Positions 16,914-24,230 of a stretch of DNA of 64,000 nucleotides are shown piece by piece; positions within the stretch are counted from its first letter, which is position 1, and every line of letters starts with the position of its first letter. Both the position numbers and the translations under genes were made by a program. Origin of the DNA: Haliea sp. E1-2-M8 (GTDB lineage: Bacteria; Pseudomonadota; Gammaproteobacteria; Pseudomonadales; Halieaceae); assembly GCF_030649675.1 (NCBI RefSeq), contig NZ_JAUTDR010000005.1, positions 1 to 64,000 of the forward strand. Direction: 5' to 3'. The notes beneath the pieces are model-generated. The model worked only from the letters and a program-made list of their open reading frames with translations, was not told the DNA's origin and ran no database searches.

Positions 16914-18002
16914 ATGATTAGCTATGACAAGCCTAAAAAAATTCATGCCTTTAATGCCAAATTTGAGGCACAAAAAATTGCTTTTGCGCCAGTGGCCTTT
17001 CAAACAGCTCGATGCTTAATTAAATTCGATATTCTAAAGTATATCGATGCTGCTGGTGAAGCCGGCATAAATCTGACAGCACTTTGTGAAAAATGCAGCA
17101 TCAGTGCATATGGTGTGCAGGTGTTGGTCGATATGGGCATGAGCATGCATCTGATTTGGCAAAATAATGAAAACTATATACTCGATAAAACGGGTTATTT
17201 TTTGCTTAACGATCCCATGGCACAGTGTAATCTTAATTTCGTGCACGATGTTTGTTATGAAGGCTTGTTTAAGCTTGATGACTCTATCAAAAACGGCAAG
17301 CCTGAAGGTCTACAGGTTTTTGGTGATTGGAAAACGATTTACCCAGGCTTAAAGGATCTACCCGAAGCCGTGAAAAAAAGTTGGTTTGAATTTGATCATT
17401 ACTACTCCGATCATGCCTTCCCTGAAACATTACCCTTAATATTGGAGTTCTCTCCAAGACATATTTTAGATGTGGGCGGAAATACCGGTAAGTGGGCACT
17501 AATGTGCGCCGAATTCGATAAAAATATTAATGTGACCATTATGGATTTACCTGGCCAGCTAGCTGTTGCCAAGGTCAATGCCGAAGCGCAGGGTGTGGGT
17601 GATAGAGTTCATGGTTATGAGATTAACCTGTTGGACGAAAGCCAAGAGTTCTACCAAGGTGCTGATACTATTTGGATGAGTCAGTTTCTTGATTGTTTCA
17701 ATAAGCAGAAAATTCTCAGCATTCTCAATCGCGCGGTTAAAGTCATGAATAGTGATAGTCGTCTCTATATCTTGGAGTCCTTCTGGGATAGGCAGCCATT
17801 CGAGGCCGGTGCATATTGTGTAAATGCCACCTCTTTGTATTTCACCGCTATGGCCAATGGCAATAGCCGGATGTATCACAGCAAAGATATGATCAAGCTA
17901 GTTCAAGAAGCCGGAATGTATGTGGAGAAAGATACCGACAACTTAGGCTTAGGCCACACCTTATTAAATTGTCGGCTCAAATCTAGTAATTATTCGCGCT
18001 AA
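16914..18002 (+). CDS. SAM-dependent methyltransferase (O-methyltransferase family 2 type)
   Basis: A 362-residue class I methyltransferase. A winged-helix-like N-terminal domain (about 20-120) is followed by the SAM site ILDVGGNTGKWA (about 182-193) and an acidic MDLPGQ strand end, as in plant-type and acetylserotonin O-methyltransferases. Aryl polyene head groups are often methylated and clusters carry such a gene, so ring methylation is the likely job; O- versus C-methylation cannot be told. The gene is visibly AT-richer than everything around it (many AAA, ATT and TTA codons), which suggests separate acquisition. Confidence 0.8.
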   Translation: MISYDKPKKIHAFNAKFEAQKIAFAPVAFQTARCLIKFDILKYIDAAGEAGINLTALCEKCSISAYGVQVLVDMGMSMHLIWQNNENYILDKTGYFLLNDPMAQCNLNFVHDVCYEGLFKLDDSIKNGKPEGLQVFGDWKTIYPGLKDLPEAVKKSWFEFDHYYSDHAFPETLPLILEFSPRHILDVGGNTGKWALMCAEFDKNINVTIMDLPGQLAVAKVNAEAQGVGDRVHGYEINLLDESQEFYQGADTIWMSQFLDCFNKQKILSILNRAVKVMNSDSRLYILESFWDRQPFEAGAYCVNATSLYFTAMANGNSRMYHSKDMIKLVQEAGMYVEKDTDNLGLGHTLLNCRLKSSNYSR

Positions 18003-18011
18003 TTTGTTTGA

Positions 18012-18041
18012 CTCAAGAGCATGCATCAATATGCTATTGAG
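18012..18041 (+). terminator. Hairpin after the methyltransferase gene
   Basis: An 11-pair stem with one G-A mismatch (CTCAAGAGCAT with ATGCTATTGAG) and an 8-base loop lies ten bases after the stop codon. There is no T-run behind it, so it may be a weak or processing-type terminator. Confidence 0.35.
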
Positions 18042-18735
18042 CTAATTCGATTCGACCGCTTCAGCTGGAGACTGAGCGGCGAAGACTGAACGCGTAGCTT
18101 GGCCAGGAAGGGACCAAGACTTCTCCCGGCGGGAACCCCGTGCATTGCAAGCGCTGAATCAGTCACTCAAGCATATAGGGTCTCACAGAATAGGTAGAAA
18201 GCTCCATGAACTTGGACACGTCCATAGAATAGGGCTAGAAACCTCCACGAATCACTCCGATGAATGAGCTACATCTAGTACTCCAAAAAAACCTTTCTTT
18301 TTCCATGTCTTAATTATATCCCCCACCAGGTAAAGATCTTTTTCCGTATACCGAAGATGAGCCTTCACCGACGTGTTTCCTTCTGAGCACTAACAGTTAA
18401 TTACGCGGACCCTACCGTAAAAAACATCTCCATGCTCGCCGCAGGACGCCCTGCAAGAGGAGAAATCCACCCTGGAGACTTTTGCGGTCGCTGACCCGTC
18501 GAGCCTATATATAGGTTCCCTTTTTTATCGACCCCCGCCTTCGGATTCGTATCCCAAAGAGCGGATATGAAAATCCCGGCCTGGAACCTTGTGTAGCACC
18601 CCCCTCCCCCTAATCGCGCCCATCAAGGCACGAAGAGGGCGTCCTCGTATCGATCTTTCCGTCGAAACCCCGTCAAGTCGCGGGGTCTGCAGCAGCTGGC
18701 GCCTGCCGCACTGATGAGACAAGCCAAAGCAAGTC

Positions 18736-18757
18736 GGCCCGCGCGGTAACGCGGGCC
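18736..18757 (+). promoter_or_regulatory. Strong GC hairpin in the leader of the RadC-like gene
   Basis: A perfect 8-base-pair stem (GGCCCGCG with CGCGGGCC) around a six-base loop CGGTAA. It lies about 40 bases before the ATG of the JAB-domain gene, without a T-tract. It could be an attenuator, an RNA-stability element or an operator. Confidence 0.4.
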
Positions 18758-18796
18758 TAGCCCAAGAAAAACAATCCTACCTACGGAGTATCCATC

Positions 18797-19300
18797 ATGA
18801 GCCACACCTACGATATGTTCGCTACTGCCACGATGTCAAACACACGGTGTTCTGGTTTCAGTGTCGCCGACCAGAGTGTCATCGAACAGGCACTCGATAT
18901 CCTCAAACGTCGCCTCCTCGAAGGGGAAGCATTCACCAGCCCTCAAGCGGTCAAGCACTACTGCCAGCTGCAGATCGCTCACGAGCCAGACGAGTACTTC
19001 TGCGGCATCTACCTCAACAGTCAGCACCGCCTGATTAGCTTCGAGCGCATGTTTCGAGGCACGGTCGATGCTGCAAGCGTCTATCCACGGGTGGTGGTCA
19101 GACGGGCGCTGGAGCTGAACGCAGCTGCTGTGATCTTCACCCACAACCACCCCAGCGGAGTGACTTCGCCCAGCGCTGCCGATCTACGCATCACCGAAAG
19201 GCTGCAATCGGCTCTGAACCTGATTGATGTCCGGGTCCTGGACCACGTCATCGTCGGGGTCGGGGGCGCCACTTCCCTTGCCGAAACCGGTAAACTTTAA
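18797..19300 (+). CDS. RadC-family JAB domain protein
   Basis: A 167-residue RadC-like JAB/MPN domain protein. It has the metal-binding signature THNHPSGVTSPSAAD (HxH...S...D, about 114-128), the preceding FRGTVDAASVYPR block and the DVRVLDHVIVG strand. It lacks the helix-hairpin-helix N-terminus of full RadC. Stand-alone RadC copies of this size are common on plasmids, integrative elements and prophages, often in anti-restriction or accessory modules; the cellular role is unknown. An ACGGAG ribosome binding site precedes the ATG. The zinc-knuckle gene follows after ten bases, probably in one transcript. Confidence 0.85.
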   Translation: MSHTYDMFATATMSNTRCSGFSVADQSVIEQALDILKRRLLEGEAFTSPQAVKHYCQLQIAHEPDEYFCGIYLNSQHRLISFERMFRGTVDAASVYPRVVVRRALELNAAAVIFTHNHPSGVTSPSAADLRITERLQSALNLIDVRVLDHVIVGVGGATSLAETGKL

Positions 19301-19310
19301 GGAGATCCCC

Positions 19311-19661
19311 ATGAATACTGACCGTAAACCACGAGTCCGCGTCACCTGGGATGAGAACGGGGCCGTCCAGTGGCCTCGCGTGACGGCCACGGTGGTCGTT
19401 CCCGGCAGGCCAGCCCAAACCAGGCTTTCCCTGCCTATCGAAGACCCCGCGCATCAACTTGGTGGGCAGTGTCCACACTGTGGCGGCCTCGGCCGCTACC
19501 TGCACCATCTGCGACGGTCATGGGATAAGTGCTTCAGGTGTGACGGCAAGGGGGTCCTGGACGCCTTTGATATTGCGCTGCTGCGATTGCGCCTCCAGGG
19601 TGGCGGCCCTGTAAACCGCGTTTACGGAGGCGTCCCGCGCAAGTCAGAGAGGTTCACCTGA
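19311..19661 (+). CDS. Small zinc-knuckle protein, mobile-element associated
   Basis: A 116-residue protein I cannot name. It has two CxxCxG zinc half-sites, CPHCGGLG and CFRCDGKG, 25 residues apart, similar to the DnaJ cysteine-rich domain repeats but with only one pair, enough for a single zinc. The N-terminal half is basic and beta-rich. The ATG after a strong AAGGAG (19299-19304) is preferred to upstream in-frame codons, which lie in the RadC-like gene. It follows that gene directly, so the two are likely co-expressed. Nucleic-acid or protein binding is possible but unproven. Confidence 0.65.
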   Translation: MNTDRKPRVRVTWDENGAVQWPRVTATVVVPGRPAQTRLSLPIEDPAHQLGGQCPHCGGLGRYLHHLRRSWDKCFRCDGKGVLDAFDIALLRLRLQGGGPVNRVYGGVPRKSERFT

Positions 19662-20007
19662 GCTCCCGAGACCCAGCACGCCCCCGCGGCAACCGGATCA
19701 CAAGAGCTGACGGGCTCACAGTCATCTGGAGAGCGTAACTAGCAAAGCGTCACAGCGTCATTGTATTGGTGCGTCGGTGCGTCGGTGCGTCGGTGCGTCG
19801 GCGTCTCGGTGGCCGGGGTGTGGGTGCGTCGTGTCAGTGGTCCCGCATCAGCCGAAGAGGGACAATGGCCATACGAAGCCACTGTGAAGCGCTACTATCG
19901 GCGGCCGCCAATCCCTCAACCTCACCGCCCTACCCCGAGTCCTCAGCTCCCTGCCCGATGACGAAGGTTGCGTCCCGAGGCGTCCAAGCTGGCTGGACAA
20001 TGAAGGG
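19662..20007. other. Gene-free stretch with tandem octamers
   Basis: I see no gene here. The region contains the GTGCGTCG tandem repeat listed separately and then GC-rich sequence without a coding pattern, up to the terminase gene that runs toward it. Confidence 0.55.
19769..19800. repeat. Four tandem copies of an 8-base unit
   Basis: Four perfect head-to-tail copies of GTGCGTCG fill these 32 bases, followed by degenerate copies (GCGTCTCG and nearby TGCGTCGT) up to about 19832. An 8-base unit in non-coding DNA is prone to slippage and could vary in copy number. Confidence 0.85.
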
Positions 20008-20337
20008 CTAGTTGATTAGGCCAAACAATCGGCACAGCAGCTCTGCCGCCCGGAGCTTCTCTCCGGCGGTGGTCTCGGGGGAGTGTATGATTGCGCGTAG
20101 GTCCGTGAGGATATCGTCCCGAACCTGATGCTGCTCAATGAAGAACCGCGCCCGTTGGCGCGCGACGGCTTCGGCGACTTTCGGGTGCCGGAGTAACTGA
20201 CAGGCCGAGTTCTGAGCGACATCACGCTTGAGGACTCTGCCAGGGCCTTTGGCGGTAATGTAGGCGTCCGTAGCCGTGATGGTCGGGTCGGCGGTGAACG
20301 CCGAGACGAAGCGATTCTGGAGGGCGGTGAGGGCCAT
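20008..20337 (-). CDS. Phage terminase small subunit-like protein
   Basis: A 109-residue protein resembling the DNA-recognition small terminase subunit of tailed phages. It shows the helix-turn-helix opening LTALQNRFVSAFTADPTITATDAYITA and a following helix SACQLLRHPKVAEAVARQRA, which is the Terminase_2 pattern. Typical members are 130-170 residues, so the C-terminus is short. The ATG at 20337 with GAGG seven bases upstream is chosen over a TTG at 20343. No large subunit, portal or capsid gene is nearby, so this is a prophage remnant or part of a satellite element. Confidence 0.7.
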   Translation of the reverse strand: MALTALQNRFVSAFTADPTITATDAYITAKGPGRVLKRDVAQNSACQLLRHPKVAEAVARQRARFFIEQHQVRDDILTDLRAIIHSPETTAGEKLRAAELLCRLFGLIN

Positions 20338-20406
20338 GCGCAAGCCTCATGTGGCACCCGCTTATTATACTAGGGGCAGCCAAGTGCCGCTATCCATCAC
20401 TAACAG

Positions 20407-20430
20407 AATGGTATACGAAATGGTATACAA
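20407..20430. repeat. Two tandem 12-base units with GTATAC palindromes
   Basis: AATGGTATACGA is followed directly by AATGGTATACAA (11 of 12 bases identical). Each unit has the palindrome GTATAC. The repeat sits just beyond the tRNA operon terminator, at the border of the mobile-element-like region, so it could be a protein-binding site tied to integration. Confidence 0.7.
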
Positions 20431-20433
20431 AAC

Positions 20434-20457
20434 AAAAAAGCGCCCCGAAAGGCGCTT
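20434..20457 (-). terminator. Rho-independent terminator of the tRNA pair
   Basis: On the minus strand a 7-pair stem (AAGCGCC with GGCGCTT) and six-base loop is followed by a run of T, 15 bases after the tRNA-Asp 3' end. Confidence 0.85.
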
Positions 20458-20471
20458 GATTGCTGTGCATG

Positions 20472-20548
20472 TGGCGGAGCGGACGGGACTCGAACCCGCG
20501 ACCCCCGGCGTGACAGGCCGGTATTCTAACCAACTGAACTACCGCTCC
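20472..20548 (-). tRNA. tRNA-Asp (GTC)
   Basis: A 77-base cloverleaf on the minus strand. The acceptor stem is GGAGCGG with CCGCTCC, the anticodon loop CTGTCAC gives GTC, the T loop is GGTTCGAGTCC and CCA is encoded. It lies 17 bases downstream of tRNA-Val and its 3' side faces the mobile-element-like region. Confidence 0.95.
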
Positions 20549-20565
20549 AAAAGGGGCTCGGATAT

Positions 20566-20641
20566 TGGTGGGTGGTGACGGGATCGAACCGCCGACCCTC
20601 TGCTTGTAAGGCAGATGCTCTCCCAGCTGAGCTAACCACCC
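20566..20641 (-). tRNA. tRNA-Val (TAC)
   Basis: A 76-base minus-strand cloverleaf. The acceptor stem is GGGTGGT with ACCACCC, the anticodon loop CTTACAA gives TAC, the T loop is GGTTCGATCCC and CCA is encoded. It is transcribed first, followed by tRNA-Asp, a pairing common in gammaproteobacteria. Confidence 0.95.
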
Positions 20642-20766
20642 CCTGACCGAGAGGCGCATTATAGAGATAAAAAAAAGGCTGTCAAACCTTCGCCGTTGAT
20701 TTCCCGGAAATTTTTCCGGCACTGTAAAAACACGGGTTTGGTAGTAGTATTCCCGATCCCAAACGT

Positions 20767-20783
20767 GGCGCAGGAACTGCGCC
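20767..20783 (+). promoter_or_regulatory. Hairpin in the queD leader
   Basis: A perfect 7-pair stem (GGCGCAG with CTGCGCC) and GAA triloop lies about 30 bases before the queD ATG. GTGGC and GCCAC on its flanks could extend the fold. It does not match the preQ1 riboswitch consensus as far as I can see. Confidence 0.35.
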
Positions 20784-20811
20784 TCTACCCGCTGCCACAG
20801 GTTCACCAGCC

Positions 20812-21171
20812 ATGGATATCTTCAAGGAATTTCATTTCGAGGCCGCCCACCGCCTGCCCAATGTGCCGCCCGGGCACAAATGCGCACGCCTGCACGGCCA
20901 CTCGTTTCAGGTCCGGCTGGTGGTCTCCGGCCCGGCCGCGGAGCCGAGCGGTTGGGTGATGGACTTCGGTGACATCAAGACTGCCTTCAAGCCGACACTC
21001 GACAGGCTTGACCATTACTACCTGAACGACATTCCAGGCCTGGAAAATCCCACCAGCGAAAATATTGCCCGCTGGATCTGGCGCGAACTGTCGCCAACGC
21101 TGCCGCAGCTGACCCAGGTTGAGATTCGCGAGACCTGCACTTCCGGCTGCATCTACCGGGGCCAGGATTGA
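20812..21171 (+). CDS. queD: 6-carboxytetrahydropterin synthase QueD
   Basis: A 119-residue enzyme of queuosine biosynthesis that turns 7,8-dihydroneopterin triphosphate into 6-carboxy-tetrahydropterin. The zinc ligands are in FEAAHRL (His about 13) and LHGHS (two His about 29 and 31); the catalytic cysteine is in HKCARLHG (about 25). The length is typical for the family. DFGDIK and LDHYYLND are further conserved blocks. It stands alone between the tRNA genes and a long intergenic region. Confidence 0.93.
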   Translation: MDIFKEFHFEAAHRLPNVPPGHKCARLHGHSFQVRLVVSGPAAEPSGWVMDFGDIKTAFKPTLDRLDHYYLNDIPGLENPTSENIARWIWRELSPTLPQLTQVEIRETCTSGCIYRGQD

Positions 21172-21603
21172 GCTGTCATAAAACCGTTACGTCCCGGTAA
21201 CATGGCGCAAATGTCTTGACGATCAGAAAAACGCTATGCCAACAGGGGTCCCGTAGATTGGTACGATTTGTTACCGAGACAGCCCCTACTCGCGATGTTC
21301 CCCAAGCACTGGGGAAGTTACGTTAGGTAGCAAGAGGGAAAAGGTTATGCACAAATGCAGCGCAGTGATAATTCGGTGCAAGCTTAGCCCCACAAAACAA
21401 AGTGTCACTTTAGATAAACTACGTAACTATATGTATTAAAAGGGAATTTAACTATTGTTTATTTTTTAACCAATCTGTAACACGGCCCCGGACCACTGGC
21501 TTCGGGGCGCCGTTAAACAAATTGTGCACCGACTTATCCACAGATTCTGTGGAAAAATGATGAGGGCTTGAAAGGTGTTACCAACCGCTGGAAAGCACTG
21601 CTT
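21172..21603. other. Long AT-rich intergenic region with DnaA-box-like sites
   Basis: About 430 bases with no gene. It holds two matches to the DnaA-box consensus TTATNCACA (21345-21353 and 21534-21542), an inverted near-match TGTGGAAAA (21548-21556), an AT-rich block at about 21410-21470, a 6-pair hairpin at 21298-21316 and a perfect 13-base palindrome at 21399-21411. Its function is not known. Confidence 0.5.
21399..21411. promoter_or_regulatory. 13-base palindrome, possible operator
   Basis: AAAGTG-T-CACTTT is a perfect inverted repeat about 190 bases before the LysE-family gene. It has the size of a dimeric repressor site, but I cannot assign a regulator. Confidence 0.3.
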
Positions 21604-22233
21604 ATGACTCTGAGCGCCTGGCTGTCACTGCTCGGAGTGTGCCTGCTCGGAGCGATGTCCCCCGGGCCCACCCTCGCCGTAGTCCTGCGCTCGGCGCTTG
21701 CCGGAGGCAGGCCGGTAGGGCTTGCCGCGGCAGTCGCCCATGGCCTGGCAGTGGGGTGTTACGCACTGTTTACCGTAGGCGGCCTGTCGGTCCTGATCGC
21801 CCGCTCCCCACAAACGTTTTTTGCCCTGCAACTCGCCGGCGCCGGCTGGCTTATCTACCTCGGAGTCTCGGCATTGCGCAGCGGCGGCAATCCCTCGGCC
21901 ACCACTGCCGGGGCTGGCGCGGCGCCTCAAACCAGCCCCTGGCAGGGGGCAGTCAACGGTTTTCTGATCGCCTTCCTCAACCCCAAACTGGCCCTGTTCA
22001 TGCTGGCCCTGTTCAGCCAATTCCTGCCCGCAGAGCCCAACTGGCCAATCTATGCCCTGATGGTAACCACTGTCGCAGTCACCGACGCGCTTTGGTATTG
22101 CCTGGTGGTGCTACTGGTTAGCAGACCGGCCTGGATGGCGCTACTCCAGCGCAAGGGGCAACGGGTCGACAAGCTGCTGGGCGCAGTCCTGATTGTCCTG
22201 GGCGCTGTCGTGATCCTGAGGCTGGTACTGTAG
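21604..22233 (+). CDS. LysE/RhtB-family amino acid exporter
   Basis: A 209-residue inner membrane exporter with six predicted helices. The family signature is the start of the protein: a first helix, then GAMSPGPTLAVVLRSALAGGR with the conserved SPGP. NGFLIAFLNPKLALFMLALFSQF is the second typical block. Family members export amino acids or homoserine lactone-like compounds; the substrate is unknown. The ATG at 21604 is preferred to a TTG at 21568, which has poor ribosome-binding spacing and would add a hydrophilic leader. Confidence 0.85.
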   Translation: MTLSAWLSLLGVCLLGAMSPGPTLAVVLRSALAGGRPVGLAAAVAHGLAVGCYALFTVGGLSVLIARSPQTFFALQLAGAGWLIYLGVSALRSGGNPSATTAGAGAAPQTSPWQGAVNGFLIAFLNPKLALFMLALFSQFLPAEPNWPIYALMVTTVAVTDALWYCLVVLLVSRPAWMALLQRKGQRVDKLLGAVLIVLGAVVILRLVL

Positions 22234-22248
22234 GTGCCGCCTGCGTGG

Positions 22249-22575
22249 TCAGTGCAGGGTGGCATCGGGCTCCCGCACCACCACCGCCTGCAGGCGCTGG
22301 CCCAGCATAATGACAAAGCCCTCGTGCCGCTCCACGCCATCGTAGCTGTAATCGAAACGGTACTGGCGCCAGACCCGCCAACTGCCGCGCTCGTCCCGAC
22401 TCAGGGACACACGCGAGAGCTGAACGGTCTGGTCGAGGAGCTGAAAATCATCGCGTTTGCCGGCGTGGCGAACTGCCGCCACCGCCAATTCCCGTACCCG
22501 GATGGAGGAGAGAAACCACACGCAGAGGGCGCCAAAGGCGAGCACGGCCAGCACTTCCCCCAGGGTAAAATACAC
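22249..22575 (-). CDS. DUF3301 family membrane-anchored protein
   Basis: A 108-residue protein with one N-terminal membrane segment (EVLAVLAFGALCVWFLSSI) and a small soluble domain with QLLDQTVQLSRVSLSRDERG and WRQYRFDYSYDG, which match the DUF3301 family of gammaproteobacteria. No function is known. It lies 24 bases downstream of the YbfF-like esterase on the same strand and is probably co-transcribed with it. Confidence 0.75.
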   Translation of the reverse strand: MYFTLGEVLAVLAFGALCVWFLSSIRVRELAVAAVRHAGKRDDFQLLDQTVQLSRVSLSRDERGSWRVWRQYRFDYSYDGVERHEGFVIMLGQRLQAVVVREPDATLH

Positions 22576-22599
22576 GATCAGGCCCCGCGCCGGCGCAAA

Positions 22600-23370
22600 T
22601 CAGCCGTCAAGGAAACGCATCACCAGCTTGTTGAACTGCGCTGGCTGCTCCACGTGTAGCCAATGGCCGCAACCAGGCATTTCTGCCAGCTCTGCCTGGG
22701 GGAAACGCGCCTCGATCGCCGGGAGGTGTTCGTCCCTGATATAGGGCGACTCGCCGCCCTTGATGAACAGGGTGCGGCCAATGAAAGGTGCTTGCTGAGG
22801 CACCTCCGCGAGCACCTCGGCATAACGTTCGCGCAGGACCTTGAAATTGAAGCGCCAGTGATAGTCACCGGCATCGTTGCGCTGCAGGCTCAGCAACAGA
22901 AACTGAATGACGCTGTCCTCCTGCAGGTGCTCCGCCATCAGCTTCGCGGCCTCGTTGCGGCTGCGGCACCCGGCGCCATCGACCGCGGCCAGCGCCGCGA
23001 ACACCGCGTCGTGGGAGGCCGGATAGGCCACCGGGGCGATATCCGCCACGACCAGGGCGTCCACCCGGTACGGTGCATCGAGCGCCAATTGCATGGCCAC
23101 CTTGCCGCCCAGGGAATGGCCGACAAAATGTGCCATCTCCAGGTCGCGGTGCGCCATCCAACGCTGCACTGCGTCCGCCAGATCCGGCAGCGCCATGCTC
23201 CCGGTCCAGGCTGAGCGACCGTGGTTGGGCAGATCGAGGCTATGTACCCGGTAGTGATCCTGCAGTGCGCGGGACAACCCTCCCAGGTTGCTGCCCACCC
23301 CGAACAAACCGTGCAAAAGCACCACGTCAGGGCCGTCTCCAGCCACCGAGTCGAATACTTCAGCTGCCAT
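22600..23370 (-). CDS. ybfF: Alpha/beta hydrolase, YbfF-like esterase
   Basis: A 256-residue alpha/beta hydrolase. It shows HGLFGVGSNLGG (oxyanion region), the LPNHGRS block, the nucleophile elbow GHSLGGK (Ser about 87) and the catalytic histidine in CGHWLHVEQP near the C-terminus. This is the YbfF pattern, an esterase that hydrolyses short acyl-CoA and acyl esters in E. coli. The ATG at 23370 is preceded by a suitable purine-rich segment. It diverges from the lipoprotein gene, with about 60 bases between the starts. Confidence 0.87.
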   Translation of the reverse strand: MAAEVFDSVAGDGPDVVLLHGLFGVGSNLGGLSRALQDHYRVHSLDLPNHGRSAWTGSMALPDLADAVQRWMAHRDLEMAHFVGHSLGGKVAMQLALDAPYRVDALVVADIAPVAYPASHDAVFAALAAVDGAGCRSRNEAAKLMAEHLQEDSVIQFLLLSLQRNDAGDYHWRFNFKVLRERYAEVLAEVPQQAPFIGRTLFIKGGESPYIRDEHLPAIEARFPQAELAEMPGCGHWLHVEQPAQFNKLVMRFLDG

Positions 23371-23433
23371 TGTCGCTGTCTCCCCCGCGAGATTTTGCTA
23401 CCATGCGCGCACTATAAACGAACTGGAGCCACT

Positions 23434-24222
23434 ATGCGTTATTTCCGCACTCTGGGCCGGGCGGCCGTAGCCCTTGCGGTACTGCTCGGGCTCGCCGCCT
23501 GCAGCGGCGCGCCGACCTACAACCCCACCGTCTTTGCCTATGAACTGGACAAGGAGCGGCTGGCGCAGAACCAGATAAAGACGGTCATCATTCCCCATGT
23601 CAACCTCGGCCCGGTCTCCCGCGCCTACCTCGACAAAGAGGCGCCGCGCATCGACGGCATGGTCCAGACCTACCTGAAGGAGCATGGCTACAAGGTCCTG
23701 CCCCAGCGCGATTTCATCCAGCACTGGAACACCGGGGTGCGCGCTTTTGGCAATCCCTACGACCCGACGACCGGCCGGGTCGATATGGCGACCTTCGCCC
23801 AGGTCATGCAAAGCGTACGTGACCGCCTGCGGGAAACCAGCGAGCTGGACGCCTTTGTCTTTACTGACCTGATCGAGTCACAGGTACCCTTTGGCACCGG
23901 TATGCAGCACATCGCCCGCTGGCATGGGGTAAGCCGCAAGCCCTCGCTGCAGGGGCCCGGCACTGGCGTCTCCGCCGACTTCGACTGGAACCAGGGGGCC
24001 TCGGTGGCCTCTCTCCAGATCAGCGTTTATGACATGGAGCTGCAGCGCCTGTTCGCCAGCGTAGGCGGCCTCGATGCCACCGACGCCATTGACGCACGCT
24101 CTTCCGCCGGCCGCTTTATCCGCCGCCGCAACATCCTGGAAAACGAGAATTTCGTCAACGAGGGGATCGCCATCGCCTTCCACCCGTTCATCGTTTCGGA
24201 AATCTGGCCCGGCAATCCCTAG
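23434..24222 (+). CDS. Predicted lipoprotein of unknown function
   Basis: A 262-residue protein with a lipoprotein signal peptide ending in LAAC (Cys about 23). The mature part has no domain I can name. Its sequence (KTVIIPHVNLG, YLKEHGYKVLPQRDF, FTDLIESQV) suggests a periplasmic alpha/beta domain like those of lipoproteins involved in envelope assembly. The ATG at 23434 is chosen over upstream in-frame codons because it gives the lipobox, and CTGGAG lies just before it. Confidence 0.75.
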   Translation: MRYFRTLGRAAVALAVLLGLAACSGAPTYNPTVFAYELDKERLAQNQIKTVIIPHVNLGPVSRAYLDKEAPRIDGMVQTYLKEHGYKVLPQRDFIQHWNTGVRAFGNPYDPTTGRVDMATFAQVMQSVRDRLRETSELDAFVFTDLIESQVPFGTGMQHIARWHGVSRKPSLQGPGTGVSADFDWNQGASVASLQISVYDMELQRLFASVGGLDATDAIDARSSAGRFIRRRNILENENFVNEGIAIAFHPFIVSEIWPGNP

Positions 24223-24230
24223 GCGGGGCA

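Larger units (their letters stand above)
18003..18796. other. Long gene-poor stretch
   Basis: Nearly 800 bases without a gene I can support. Codon structure is absent in all frames and the short minus-strand ORFs near 18525-18805 show no recognisable motif. Apart from the hairpins listed separately I see nothing. It may be decayed mobile-element DNA between the pigment cluster and the RadC-like gene. Confidence 0.6.

Noticed and set aside
18047-18063. Sequence resembling part of a tRNA 3' end (possible attachment site)
   Set aside because: The match to tRNA-Asp is weak, with several mismatches and a gap, and the orientation is inverted rather than direct as needed for an att repeat.
19769-19832. 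CRISPR-like array
   Set aside because: The units are 8 bases with no spacers, so it is a simple tandem repeat.
20767-20783. preQ1 riboswitch before queD
   Set aside because: The leader has only a simple hairpin and no A-rich tail or pseudoknot pattern that I can recognise.
21298-21556. Chromosomal replication origin
   Set aside because: Only two consensus DnaA boxes and an inverted near-match are present, and none of the usual origin genes flank it; kept only as an observation.
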